From positions 49,918 to 113,917 of the forward strand of contig NZ_RXFT01000020.1 of NCBI RefSeq assembly GCF_003952165.1: a DNA stretch of 64,000 bases, written 5' to 3'. Numbering within the stretch: position 1 is the stretch's first letter; each line of letters begins with the position of its first letter. The DNA is from Variovorax guangxiensis. GTDB lineage: Bacteria > Pseudomonadota > Gammaproteobacteria > Burkholderiales > Burkholderiaceae_C. Below are positions 44,781-53,565 of the stretch, piece after piece. The position numbers and the translations under genes were made by a program. The notes under the pieces are model-generated. The model was given only the letters and a program-made list of their open reading frames with translations. It was not told where the DNA came from and made no database searches.

Positions 44781-45554
44781 ATGAGCGACATCGTTCTCCA
44801 GCTGATGAACGTCGAGAGCGCCTACGGCCCGATCAAGGCCATCAGGGGCGTGAGCCTGAAGGTCCGCAAGGGCGAGATCGTGACGGTGCTCGGCTCGAAC
44901 GGCGCGGGCAAGACGACCATCCTGAAGACCATCTCGGGAATCATCGATCCGCGCAAGGGCAGCATCGAGTTCCAGGGCGCGGACATCACCGCGAAAGACC
45001 CGGCCTACATCGTCCAGCAGGGGCTGAGCCACGTGCCCGAGGGGCGTGAGGTGTTCCCGCTGCTGTCGGTGAAGGACAACCTGCTGATGGGCGCCTACAC
45101 CCGCAAGGACCGCGATGGCGTGGCGCGGGACATCGAGACGGTCTACGCCTACTTCCCGATCCTGCGCGAGCGGGCCGCGCAGGACGCGGGCCTGCTGTCG
45201 GGCGGGCAGCAGCAGATGCTGGCGATCTCGCGCGCCATCATGGCCGCGCCGCATCTCATCCTCCTGGACGAGCCGAGCCTCGGCCTGAGCCCGAAGCTGA
45301 CGAAGGAGATCTTCGAGATCGTGGTGCGCATCAACCGCGAGCGCGGCACCACGATCCTGCTGGTGGAGCAGAACGCCAACATGGCGCTCAATGCCGCCGA
45401 CCACGGCTACGTGCTGGAGAACGGCCGCATCGTGATGGAAGACTCCTGCGAACGCCTGCGAGAGAAGGAGGACATCAAGGAGTTCTACCTCGGCATGAAG
45501 GACGACGGCGTGCGCGGCGAGCGGCGCTGGAAAAAGAAGAAGACCTGGAGGTAG
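44781..45554 (+). CDS. livF: Branched-chain-type ABC importer ATPase LivF
   Basis: A 257-aa ATPase: Walker A GSNGAGKTT, signature LSGGQQQML, Walker B LILLDEPSLGLSP. It has a short basic tail (GERRWKKKKTWR) absent from E. coli LivF but common in LivF proteins encoded beside acyl-CoA ligases. The ligase gene follows after 4 bp. Confidence 0.92.
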   Translation: MSDIVLQLMNVESAYGPIKAIRGVSLKVRKGEIVTVLGSNGAGKTTILKTISGIIDPRKGSIEFQGADITAKDPAYIVQQGLSHVPEGREVFPLLSVKDNLLMGAYTRKDRDGVARDIETVYAYFPILRERAAQDAGLLSGGQQQMLAISRAIMAAPHLILLDEPSLGLSPKLTKEIFEIVVRINRERGTTILLVEQNANMALNAADHGYVLENGRIVMEDSCERLREKEDIKEFYLGMKDDGVRGERRWKKKKTWR

Positions 45555-45558
45555 CGCC

Positions 45559-47418
45559 ATGCAGCAAGGACTCTGGGACCTGAACACCTTCGCGCCCAAG
45601 CTCGACGTGGTCGTGCCCGGCGACACCATCCCGGCGATGTTCTGGAACGCGGTGAAGCAGCGCGGCGACAACATCTGGATGCGGCAGAAGAAGCTCGGCA
45701 TCTGGCGCAGCTGGAGCTGGCACCAGACCGCCGACGCGGTGCGCGAGATCGCGGCGGGGCTGCAGGCCATCGGCTTCGCGCCGGGCGAGTGCGCGTCGAT
45801 CCTGTCGAACACCGTCATCGAATGGGTGCTCGCCGACCTGGCGGTGCTCAGCTGCGGCGGAGTGTCCAACGGCATCTACCCGACCGACGCGGCCTCTCAG
45901 GTGCACTACCTGTGCGAGGACTCGCGCACCACCGTGCTCTTCGTGGAGGACGACGAGCAGCTCGACAAGGCGCTCGAGGTGCGCGCCGGCCTGCCCGGGC
46001 TGCGTCGCGTGATCGTGTTCGACATGGAGGGCCTGCGCGAGCTCGACGACGCCGGCGTGATGAGCCTCGACGCGCTGCGTGCCCTCGGCCGCGAGCGCCT
46101 GTCGGCCGACCCGCAGGCGGTGGAGCGCGCGGTCGCGGCCTGCCGCCCGGAGGACCTGGCCATCCTCGTCTACACCTCGGGCACCACCGGCAAGCCCAAG
46201 GGCGCGATGCACAGCCACGCGGGGCTGGTGTACACCGCGCGCGGCTACAACACGCTGGTGGCGCAGGACGACAAGGACGAGCGCATGTGTTTCCTGCCGC
46301 TGTGCCACATCGCCGAGCGCATGGGCGGCGAGTATTTCGCGATGTACACAGGCTCCATCCTCAATTTCGTCGAGAACCCGGAGACAGTGCCCGAGAACGT
46401 GCGCGAGATCGCGCCCACCGTGTTCACGGCGGTGCCGCGCGTTTGGGAGAAGTTCTATTCGGGCGTGATGATCGCGCTGAAGGAGGCCGGCCCGCTGCAG
46501 CAGGCGGCCTACAAGTGGAGCATCGGCGTGGGCGGGGAGATCGCCGATCGCGTGCTGGCCGGCCGGCCCGTGGGGGCAGCGCTGAAGCTCAAGTTCAGGC
46601 TGGCGCGCGCGCTGGCGCTGGACAACGCGCGCAAGCTCATCGGCATCCACCGATCGCGCTTTCTGGTAACGGGCGCGGCGCCCATCTCGCCGGAGCTGGT
46701 GAAGTGGTACCTGGCGCTGGGCGTGCCGATGCTGGAGGTGTGGGGCATGACCGAATCCTGCGGCGCCTCCACCGCCGTGCCGGCCGCGCGCATCAAGCCG
46801 GGCTCGATCGGGCCGGCCACCAGTTACAACGAGGTGCGCGTCGACCCGTCCACCGGCGAGATCCTGGTGCGCGGCCCCAATGTGTTCATGGGCTACCTCA
46901 ACCTGCCGGAGAAGACAGCCGAGACCATCGACGCCGACGGCTGGCTGCACACCGGCGACGTGGGCGTGATGGACGAGGACGGGTATTTCCGCATCACCGA
47001 CCGCATGAAAGACATCATCATCACCGCGGGCGGGAAGAACGTGACGCCCAGCGAGCTGGAGAACGAACTCAAGTTCAGCCTCTACATCACCGATGCCGTG
47101 GTCATCGGCGACAGGAGGCCCTACCTCACGGTGATCGTCATGATCGACCAGGAGAACGTCGAGAAATTCGCGCAGGACAACGACGTGCCGTTCAGCAACT
47201 ACGAGAGCCTGACGCGCGCCAAGGAAGTGCAGGACCTGATCCAGGGAGAGATCGACCGCGTCAACGCCAAGTTCGCGCGCGTGGAGCAGATCAAGAAATT
47301 CTTTCTGCTGGAGACGCAGCTCAGCGCCGAGGACGAGGAGCTGACGCCGACGATGAAGCTCAAGCGCAAGCTGGTGCAAACGAAATACGAGCAGCGCATC
47401 GAGGCCATGTACCGCTGA
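45559..47418 (+). CDS. AMP-forming acyl-CoA ligase (long-chain type)
   Basis: A 619-aa ANL-superfamily ligase. P-loop-like motif VYTSGTTGKPKGAMHSH, A5 motif GMTESCG, A7/A8 DGWLHTGDVGVMDEDGYFRITDRMKD, and AGGKNVTPSELEN. It activates a carboxylic acid to its CoA thioester. Its place between livF and the binding-protein gene suggests that the imported acid is trapped as a CoA ester. The substrate is unknown. Confidence 0.9.
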   Translation: MQQGLWDLNTFAPKLDVVVPGDTIPAMFWNAVKQRGDNIWMRQKKLGIWRSWSWHQTADAVREIAAGLQAIGFAPGECASILSNTVIEWVLADLAVLSCGGVSNGIYPTDAASQVHYLCEDSRTTVLFVEDDEQLDKALEVRAGLPGLRRVIVFDMEGLRELDDAGVMSLDALRALGRERLSADPQAVERAVAACRPEDLAILVYTSGTTGKPKGAMHSHAGLVYTARGYNTLVAQDDKDERMCFLPLCHIAERMGGEYFAMYTGSILNFVENPETVPENVREIAPTVFTAVPRVWEKFYSGVMIALKEAGPLQQAAYKWSIGVGGEIADRVLAGRPVGAALKLKFRLARALALDNARKLIGIHRSRFLVTGAAPISPELVKWYLALGVPMLEVWGMTESCGASTAVPAARIKPGSIGPATSYNEVRVDPSTGEILVRGPNVFMGYLNLPEKTAETIDADGWLHTGDVGVMDEDGYFRITDRMKDIIITAGGKNVTPSELENELKFSLYITDAVVIGDRRPYLTVIVMIDQENVEKFAQDNDVPFSNYESLTRAKEVQDLIQGEIDRVNAKFARVEQIKKFFLLETQLSAEDEELTPTMKLKRKLVQTKYEQRIEAMYR

Positions 47419-47465
47419 CCGGCATTGCAGATCCGTTTTTTTCGCCAACCCGAGGAGACAACCGC

Positions 47466-48629
47466 ATGAAGCTCAAGACACTGACGACGCTGGCCGTGCT
47501 GGGACTGACCGCGACGCTCGCGTCCGCGCAGCAGCAGGGCGTGAGCAAGGACGAGATCCGCATCGGCACCATCCAGGACCTGTCGGGTCCGCTTGCGGGC
47601 TTCGGCAAGCAGGCGCGCAACGGGATGCAGCTGCGCGTCGACGAGCTCAACGAGCAGGGCAACGTCAACGGCCGCAAGCTCAAGCTCTTCGTGGAGGACT
47701 CGGGCTACGACCCGAAGAAGGCGGTGCTGGCGGCTCAGAAGCTGGTGAACCAGGAGAAGATCTTCATCATGGCCGGCCACATCGGCACGGCGCAGAACAT
47801 GGCGGCGATGCCGGTGCAGTTCGACAAGAACGTCATCAACTACATGCCCATCACCGCGGCGCGCGAGATGTACGAGCCGCTCAACCGCCTGAAGTATTCG
47901 TTCGCGGCCACCTACTACGACCAGATCCGGCTGGCGCTGCCGAAGATGATCAAGGACAAGGGCGCCAAGAAGGTCTGCACAATCTACCAGGACGACGAGT
48001 TCGGCCTGGAGGTGCAGCGCGGCGCCGAGGCGGGCCTGAAGGCGGCGGGCATGGAGCTGACGGAGAAGACATCGTTCAAGCGCGGCGCCACCGACTTCAG
48101 CTCGCAGGTCGCGAAGATGAAGGCCGCCAACTGCGACCTCGTGGTGCTCGGCACCATCATCCGCGAGACCATCGGCACCGTGGGCGAGGCGCGCAAGACC
48201 GGCTTCAACCCGACCTTCCTGGGCTCCAGCGCGGCCTATACCGACCTGATCCACAAGCTCGGCGGCAAGGCGATGGACGGCGTCTACGCCACCATGACGG
48301 TGCAGAACCCCTACACCGACGAGCAGTCGCAGCCGCTGCGCTTCTGGGCCAACAAGTACAAGACCAAGTTCAACGAGGACCCGACGGTGTTCTCGGTGTA
48401 CGGCTACGTGATCATCGACTCGTTCATCAAGGCCGCCACCAAGGCCGGCCCGAACCTCACGACCGACAGCTTCATCAAGGCCATGGACAGCATGACCTTC
48501 GAGCCCGACATGTTCGGCAGCCCGAAGAGCAACTACACGGCCACCAAGCGCCTGGGCAACGACCAGTCGCGCCTGTCGCAGATCAAAGACGGGAAATGGG
48601 TCGTGGTTTCGGACTATGTGACACCATAA
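47466..48629 (+). CDS. livK: Branched-chain-type ABC importer binding protein LivK-like
   Basis: A 387-aa periplasmic receptor with a signal peptide ending TLASAQ and the family core IRIGTIQDLSGPLAGFGKQ. It follows the ligase gene by 47 bp. Residues lining the pocket differ from Leu/Ile/Val receptors (for example GSSAAYTDLIHKLGGKAMDG), so the ligand may be an acid handled by the ligase. Confidence 0.9.
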   Translation: MKLKTLTTLAVLGLTATLASAQQQGVSKDEIRIGTIQDLSGPLAGFGKQARNGMQLRVDELNEQGNVNGRKLKLFVEDSGYDPKKAVLAAQKLVNQEKIFIMAGHIGTAQNMAAMPVQFDKNVINYMPITAAREMYEPLNRLKYSFAATYYDQIRLALPKMIKDKGAKKVCTIYQDDEFGLEVQRGAEAGLKAAGMELTEKTSFKRGATDFSSQVAKMKAANCDLVVLGTIIRETIGTVGEARKTGFNPTFLGSSAAYTDLIHKLGGKAMDGVYATMTVQNPYTDEQSQPLRFWANKYKTKFNEDPTVFSVYGYVIIDSFIKAATKAGPNLTTDSFIKAMDSMTFEPDMFGSPKSNYTATKRLGNDQSRLSQIKDGKWVVVSDYVTP

Positions 48630-48637
48630 CGGGCACC

Positions 48638-49099
48638 ATGCCCAATTACTGGTTGATGAAATCCGAGCCCGACGAGGTCTCGATCGACGATGCGCTCGCC
48701 GCGCCCGATGCCACCGTGGCCTGGACCGGCGTGCGCAACTATCAGGCACGCAACTTCATGCGCGACGGCATGAAGGTCGGCGACGGCGTGCTGTTCTATC
48801 ACTCGAGCTGCCCGGAGCCGGGCATCGCCGGCATCGCGCGGGTGGCCTCGGGCATCAAGCCCGATCCGACGCAGTTCGACGCGAAGTCGCCGTACTACGA
48901 CGCGGCGTCGAAGAAGGACGATCCGCGCTGGCTGCTGGTGGACGTGCAGGCGCTGCGCAAGACGCGCCTGCTGGCGCTGCCCGAACTGCGCGCCAGGCCC
49001 GAGCTGGCCGACCTGATCGTGCTGCGCAAGGGCAACCGGCTGTCGATCACGCCTGTGGAGCCGGCGCACTGGAAGATCATCGAGAAGATGCTGGCCTGA
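48638..49099 (+). CDS. EVE domain protein
   Basis: A 153-aa protein that is a single EVE (PUA-like) domain: MPNYWLMKSEPDE, WTGVRNYQARNFMRDGMKVGDGVLFYHS, DPRWLLVDV. EVE domains bind modified bases in DNA or RNA. It follows livK by 8 bp, perhaps by read-through, and is convergent with marC. The natural target is unknown. Confidence 0.92.
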   Translation: MPNYWLMKSEPDEVSIDDALAAPDATVAWTGVRNYQARNFMRDGMKVGDGVLFYHSSCPEPGIAGIARVASGIKPDPTQFDAKSPYYDAASKKDDPRWLLVDVQALRKTRLLALPELRARPELADLIVLRKGNRLSITPVEPAHWKIIEKMLA

Positions 49100-49115
49100 A
49101 CCGGCCGCAGGCTTT

Positions 49116-49769
49116 TCAGCCGAGCTTGTTCAGGATCGGGAACAGCTTGCCGAGCCCGTCGGCCATCACCTCGACCGCGAGCGCGGCGAGGATCAGGCCC
49201 ATCAACCGCGTCATGATGTTGATGCCGGTCTTGCCCAGCACGCGCGCGATCGGCTGCGCGAGCGAGAAGGCCAGGGCGGTGGCCAGCGCCACCACCACGC
49301 CGTAGCCGACCAGGATCGCGAGCTCCCACAGGTGCTGCGCCTTGTCGGCGTAGATCACCACGGTGGAGATGGTGGCCGGCCCGGTGAGCAGCGGAATGGT
49401 GAGCGGCACCACCGCGATCGACGCGCCCATCGACGCCTTCACCTCGGTGGCGCGCAGCTCCTCCACGTTGGTCTTGCTCTCGGCCGGCTTGGCGTTGAGC
49501 ATCGACAGCGAACTCATGAGCAGCAGCAGCCCGCCGCCGACCTGGAAGCTCGCGATGGAAATGCCGAAGAAGGACAGCAGTTGCAGCCCCAGCAGCGCGC
49601 TCACCGCGATGACCACGAAGGCGCTGAATGCCGACATGCGCACCGTGTGGCGGCGCTGCGCGTCGCTGTAGCCCTGCGTGTAGTGGATGAAGAAGGGCAC
49701 GATGGCCAGCGGGTTGACGATGGCCACCAGCGTGACCAGCGGCTTGATCAGGTCCATCGACGTGCTCAT
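49116..49769 (-). CDS. MarC-family integral membrane protein
   Basis: A 217-aa protein with six membrane segments and MarC-family motifs VAIVNPLAIVPFFI and VPLTIPLLTGPATIST. Function of the family is unsettled; it is not needed for multiple antibiotic resistance. It lies 2 bp after the SDR stop and is likely cotranscribed with it. Confidence 0.9.
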   Translation of the reverse strand: MSTSMDLIKPLVTLVAIVNPLAIVPFFIHYTQGYSDAQRRHTVRMSAFSAFVVIAVSALLGLQLLSFFGISIASFQVGGGLLLLMSSLSMLNAKPAESKTNVEELRATEVKASMGASIAVVPLTIPLLTGPATISTVVIYADKAQHLWELAILVGYGVVVALATALAFSLAQPIARVLGKTGINIMTRLMGLILAALAVEVMADGLGKLFPILNKLG

Positions 49770-49771
49770 GC

Positions 49772-50518
49772 TCAACGGCCTCCAGTGACGTCGAGCAAGG
49801 CCGTGGTGGTGTAGCTCGCCTCGGGCGACAGCAGCCACAGGATGGCGCCGGCGATCTCCTCGGCGGTGCCGGTGCGCTTCATCGGCACCGTGGGCGCGAG
49901 CTCGAAGGCGCGGTCGGGCAGGCCGCCGGAGGCGTGGATCTCGGTGTCTATCAGGCCGGGGCGCACCGCGTTGACGCGGATGCCTTCCTCCGCCACTTCC
50001 TTGGCCAGGCCGATGGTGAAGGTGTCGATGGCGCCCTTGCTGGCGGCGTAGTCGACGTACTGGCCCGGCGAGCCCAGCCGCGCGGCGCCGCTGGAGATGT
50101 TGACGATGGCGCCGCCCGAGCCGCCATAGCGCGTGCTCATGCGCCGCACCGCCTCGCGCGCGCAGACGAAGCTGCCGATCACGTTGATGCGGAACATGCG
50201 CTCCAGCCGGGCGACGCTCATCTCGTCGACGCGCGCCATCTGGTCGACCACGCCTGCGTTGTTGACCAGCGCGGTGAGGCGGCCGAAGCGCGCGTCGACC
50301 TTCTGGAACATGGCGATGACCTGGGCCTCGTCGCCCACGTCGGCCTGCACGGCCATGGCGTTGCCGCCGCCGTCGCGGATGGTGCGCACCACCTCGTCGG
50401 CGGCCAGTGAATTGGTGGCGTAGTTGACGGCCACCGCGTAGCCGCGGCTGGCGGCGAGCAGGGCAGTGGCCGCGCCGATGCCGCGGCCGCCGCCCGTGAT
50501 CAATAGCACCTGGTCCAA
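49772..50518 (-). CDS. Short-chain dehydrogenase/reductase (TTG start)
   Basis: A 248-aa SDR: NAD(P) motif TGGGRGIG, NNAG, catalytic Ser-Tyr-Lys in ISSGAARLGS and YAASKGA. It resembles glucose dehydrogenase-type or fabG-like SDRs that oxidise an alcohol. The start is TTG at 50518, backed by AGGAGG six bases upstream; no ATG is available before the conserved TGGGRGIG. It is divergent from the HCCA isomerase gene. Confidence 0.88.
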   Translation of the reverse strand: MDQVLLITGGGRGIGAATALLAASRGYAVAVNYATNSLAADEVVRTIRDGGGNAMAVQADVGDEAQVIAMFQKVDARFGRLTALVNNAGVVDQMARVDEMSVARLERMFRINVIGSFVCAREAVRRMSTRYGGSGGAIVNISSGAARLGSPGQYVDYAASKGAIDTFTIGLAKEVAEEGIRVNAVRPGLIDTEIHASGGLPDRAFELAPTVPMKRTGTAEEIAGAILWLLSPEASYTTTALLDVTGGR

Positions 50519-50584
50519 AACCTACCTCCTGCAGAGAAACTGCGTGTCAGTTAAAACGACTGGCTTGGATTACATCATCGGGGC

Positions 50585-51196
50585 ATGCACATGAGCACCG
50601 GCAAGACCATCGACTACTACTTTGCACCCCAGAGCCCGTGGACCTACTTGGGGCATTCCCGCTTCGAGGCGATCGCCGCGGCCGCGGGCGCCACGGTACG
50701 GGTGCGGCCCATCGACATGGGCAGCGTGTTCCCGGTGTCGGGCGGGCTGCCGCTGGGCAAGCGGGCGCCGCAGCGGCAAGCCTACCGACTGGTCGACCTG
50801 GCGCGCTACTCGAAACACCTGGGGCTGCCGCTGAACGTCAAGCCGAAGTTCTTCCCGGTGGCCAGCGACGACGCGGCGCGCGTCATCATCGCGGTCGACA
50901 TGCACGACGGCACCGAGGCCGCCATGCGCATGTGCGCGGCGGTGTTCCAGGCCGTGTGGGTGCAGGAGCGCAACATCGGCGACCCGAAGGTGCTCGACTC
51001 GCTGGTGGTCGAATGCGGGCTCTCGCCCAAGCGCGGCGAGCAGTCGCAGAGCCAGGCGGTGCAGGAGCGCTACGAGGCCTACACGCAGGAGGCCATCGAC
51101 ATCCAGGTGTTCGGCGCGCCCAGCTACGTGATCGACGGCGAGATTTTCTGGGGGCAGGACCGTCTCGACTTCGTCGAGCGCGCGCTGCGCCCGTAA
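50585..51196 (+). CDS. 2-hydroxychromene-2-carboxylate isomerase/DsbA-like family protein
   Basis: A 203-aa kappa-class GST/DsbA-fold protein: YYFAPQSPWTYLGHSRFEAIA with the catalytic Ser, and FGAPSYVIDGEIFWGQDRLDFVE at the C-terminus, as in NahD-type isomerases of naphthalene degradation. It uses or binds glutathione. An ATG two codons downstream (50591) is an alternative start. No aromatic ring-cleavage cluster lies here, so the exact substrate is open. Confidence 0.85.
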   Translation: MHMSTGKTIDYYFAPQSPWTYLGHSRFEAIAAAAGATVRVRPIDMGSVFPVSGGLPLGKRAPQRQAYRLVDLARYSKHLGLPLNVKPKFFPVASDDAARVIIAVDMHDGTEAAMRMCAAVFQAVWVQERNIGDPKVLDSLVVECGLSPKRGEQSQSQAVQERYEAYTQEAIDIQVFGAPSYVIDGEIFWGQDRLDFVERALRP

Positions 51197-51244
51197 CCCC
51201 GGCATCCCTTCTTTTCTTCGGATGCCATCAAGGAGCAAGACAAC

Positions 51245-51920
51245 ATGGGTCAATTCATCGATCTCAAGGCCAAGGACGGCCTGAGCTTTCCCGCCTACGT
51301 GGCCGAGCCGTCGGGCAAGCCGCGCGGCGCGGTGGTCGTGGTGCAGGAAATCTTCGGCGTGAACTCGCACATCCGCTCGGTGGCCGACGGCTACGCGGCC
51401 GAGGGCTACCTCGCCGTGGCGCCTTCGACCTTCCAGCGCGTGAAGCCGGGCGTGGAGCTGGGCTACTCGGAAGACGACATGAAGAACGGCTTCGGCCTGA
51501 AGACGGCTGTCGAGGCGTTGCCGGCACCGGGCGTGCTGCAGGACATCGAAGCTGCCATCGCCTATGCGTCGAAGGCGGGCAAGGTAGGCATCGTCGGCTA
51601 CTGCTGGGGCGGCCTGCTGACCTGGCGCGCTGCTGCCGGGCCTGTCGGCGGCGGTGCCCTACTACGGCGGAGGCATGACCTCGCCGGAGGAAACGGCACG
51701 CCAGCCCAAGGTGCCGGTACTGGCCCACTTCGGCAACCAGGACCACTGGATTCCGCTGGACACCGTCGAGGCGTTCAGGAAGGCGCATCCCGAAGTGGAA
51801 GTGCACGTCTACCCGGTGGGCCACGGCTTCAACTGCGACCAGCGCGGTTCGTACGACGCCGACGCGGCCAAGCTGGCGCGCGAGCGCACGCTGGCCTTCT
51901 TTGCGAAGCACCTCGGCTGA
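51245..51920 (+). pseudogene. Dienelactone hydrolase family gene broken by a frameshift
   Basis: The first 125 or so codons read normally into GIVGYCWGGLLTWR (nucleophile Cys). The frame then shifts: the expected continuation LPGLSAAVPYYGGGM ... HFGNQDHWIPLDTVEAF ... GHGFNCDQRGSYDA is found in the +1 frame from about base 51630 to the stop at 51920. Compared with relatives, about 8 bp seem missing near 51629. Both halves are otherwise well conserved (Cys-Asp-His triad all present), so the lesion is recent or a sequencing error. Confidence 0.82.
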
Positions 51921-51932
51921 GGCCTTCTCGCG

Positions 51933-51970
51933 AATGAAGGAAGCCCGGTGCATGCCGGGCTTCCTTCATT
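51933..51970. terminator. Bidirectional terminator
   Basis: AATGAAGGAAGCCCGG and its perfect complement form a 16-bp stem with a 6-base loop. It lies between the convergent dienelactone hydrolase gene and the LysR gene and would end transcription from both sides. Outer A/T pairs provide short U-runs in either direction. Confidence 0.85.
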
Positions 51971-51971
51971 G

Positions 51972-52883
51972 TCAGGACGGTTTGCGCTTCAGGCCGGGCC
52001 CGTCGCCCACGCGGGTCTGCAGGAAATCGAGCAGCGCGCGCAGCGCGGCGCTGTTGTGGCGCCGCTGCAGGTACGCGGCCGAAAGCCACATGTCCTTGCG
52101 CGTGTAGCCCTGCAGCACCGGCACCAGCTCCCCATGCTCGATGTGCGACTGCACGAGGATCGAGGGCAGGTAGATCACGCCGAAGCCGCGCATCGCGACG
52201 CGGATCAGCGGCGCGCCCTCTGTGCAGTCCATGCGGCTCTTGACGTGCACGTCCAGAGGCTGGCCGCCGTCGTCGAAGCGCCATACCGGTTGCGCGCCGA
52301 GCAGCGAGTGGGTAAGGGCCTCGTGGCTGGCCAGGTCTCGCGGGTGCTCGGGCTTGCCGTGCTTCTTCCAGTAGATGGGCGAGGCGCAAACCACCATTTC
52401 CATGAGCCGGAGCTTGCGCACGATGAGGTTGGCGTCTTCCACGGGGCCACTGCGGATGTCGACGTCGATGCCTTCCTCGGCGAGGTCGACGGTGCGGTTG
52501 GTCAGCTGCAGGCTGATGCTCACGTCGGGGTAGTAGCGCATGAAGTCGGCCAGCAGGTTCGGGAACTCGCCATTGCCCATGCCGTGCGGGGCCGAGATGC
52601 GCAGCCGGCCGCCGGGCTGGCTGGCGCGCTCCTGCAGTTCCGCCTGGGTGAGTTCGACCATCTCCAGCACTGGGGTGCTGCGCTCCAGCAGCAGCTGGCC
52701 GGCGTCGGTGAGGCTTACGGAGCGGGTGGAGCGGTTCAGAAGACGCACCCCGAAGCGGGTTTCCAGCTCGGCCACATACTTGCTGACGGTGGCCTTCGAC
52801 ATATCCAGCCTCTTGGCTGCCTGGGAGAAGCTGCCGTGCGAGGCGACCTCCCGGAAGGTTCTGATCAGATCGAGACTGTCCAT
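51972..52883 (-). CDS. LysR-family regulator (CrgA-like)
   Basis: A 303-aa LysR protein: FREVASHGSFSQAAKRLDMSK helix-turn-helix and effector domain with VDLAEEGIDVDIRSG. The copy of the CCATTGTTTC motif at 52894, 11 bp before its start, is probably its own operator. It is divergent from the first of two small secreted protein genes that share that motif. Confidence 0.9.
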   Translation of the reverse strand: MDSLDLIRTFREVASHGSFSQAAKRLDMSKATVSKYVAELETRFGVRLLNRSTRSVSLTDAGQLLLERSTPVLEMVELTQAELQERASQPGGRLRISAPHGMGNGEFPNLLADFMRYYPDVSISLQLTNRTVDLAEEGIDVDIRSGPVEDANLIVRKLRLMEMVVCASPIYWKKHGKPEHPRDLASHEALTHSLLGAQPVWRFDDGGQPLDVHVKSRMDCTEGAPLIRVAMRGFGVIYLPSILVQSHIEHGELVPVLQGYTRKDMWLSAAYLQRRHNSAALRALLDFLQTRVGDGPGLKRKPS

Positions 52884-52893
52884 GTGGATGGGT

Positions 52894-52915
52894 CCATTGT
52901 TTCCGTTTTGGGAAC
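52894..52915. promoter_or_regulatory. Shared 22-bp motif, copy 1 (LysR / secreted protein 1)
   Basis: CCATTGTTTC, seven variable bases, then GGAAC. The same layout recurs at 53424-53445. The arms GTTTC and GGAAC are nearly inverted repeats (four of five). The site is 11 bp before the LysR start and about 100 bp before the secreted protein gene. It probably binds a dimeric regulator, most simply the adjacent LysR protein. Confidence 0.55.
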
Positions 52916-53016
52916 GCGATGGTTCGATTCTCCCGGGTTTTTCCTAGCTGGCTTGGGCGACACTTGCGTTACACGCCGACGTCGCCAGCCTGGCTGGGTC
53001 GTTGGAAGGAACTGAA

Positions 53017-53343
53017 ATGAAGACCCCGAACATCGTCGCCGCCGCCCTTTTGTCGCTCTTTGCCGCCTCCGGCGCGCTGGCGCAGGGCTTCGAGCCGGTG
53101 CAGCCGCTCAAGGCCGTCACCAGCCGCAGCGATGTGGCCGCCGGTGCCGACGCCGCGGCGCGGGACGGGAATGTCTATGGCGACGTGGTCGCCGCGCCCC
53201 TGACCTCGCGGCCCAGTTCGCTCGACCGGGCATCGATTCGCGCCGAGGCCGTGGCCGCCGCCCACGCGCCGAACCAGAACCTGGACCGCCGCGCCTTCGT
53301 CAACAGCGAAGTGCCGCCGCAATTCCAGGGCGCCAGGCGCTAG
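53017..53343 (+). CDS. Small secreted protein 1, repeat family
   Basis: A 108-aa protein with a signal peptide ending SGALAQ; GGAAGGA precedes the start. The mature part has the motif RAEAVAAAHAPNQN followed by FVNSEV, shared with the product of the next gene. No enzyme domain. Small proteins of this type are abundant in Comamonadaceae and of unknown role. Divergent from the LysR gene. Confidence 0.75.
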   Translation: MKTPNIVAAALLSLFAASGALAQGFEPVQPLKAVTSRSDVAAGADAAARDGNVYGDVVAAPLTSRPSSLDRASIRAEAVAAAHAPNQNLDRRAFVNSEVPPQFQGARR

Positions 53344-53369
53344 GCCGGAAGTTTCTCCTCTCGGGCAAG

Positions 53370-53402
53370 GCCGGGCCGGTGCGAAACCGGGCCCGGCTTT
53401 TT
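53370..53402 (+). terminator. Rho-independent terminator after secreted protein 1
   Basis: GCCGGGCCGGT pairs with ACCGGGCCCGGC (one bulged base) around a 5-base loop, followed by TTTTT. It ends the transcript of the gene at 53017. Confidence 0.8.
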
Positions 53403-53423
53403 GCTTTGCATGCCTTCATGTCG

Positions 53424-53445
53424 CCATTGTTTCAATAGAGGAAAC
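53424..53445. promoter_or_regulatory. Shared 22-bp motif, copy 2 (secreted protein 2)
   Basis: CCATTGTTTC, seven bases, then GAAAC. Here GTTTC and GAAAC are perfect inverted repeats. It lies about 120 bp before the second secreted protein gene, in the same position as copy 1 relative to the first. A common regulator for both genes is likely. Confidence 0.55.
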
Positions 53446-53565
53446 ACGGTGTCTCTGAACCGGGTGTTCTGGCAGCGCCGTTCCCCCGGAAACTCGCCGC
53501 ACAGGCTCGCGAACCAGCAGGCCTGGTGGACGAACCATCCAGAGAACACCCTAGGAGAAATGACC

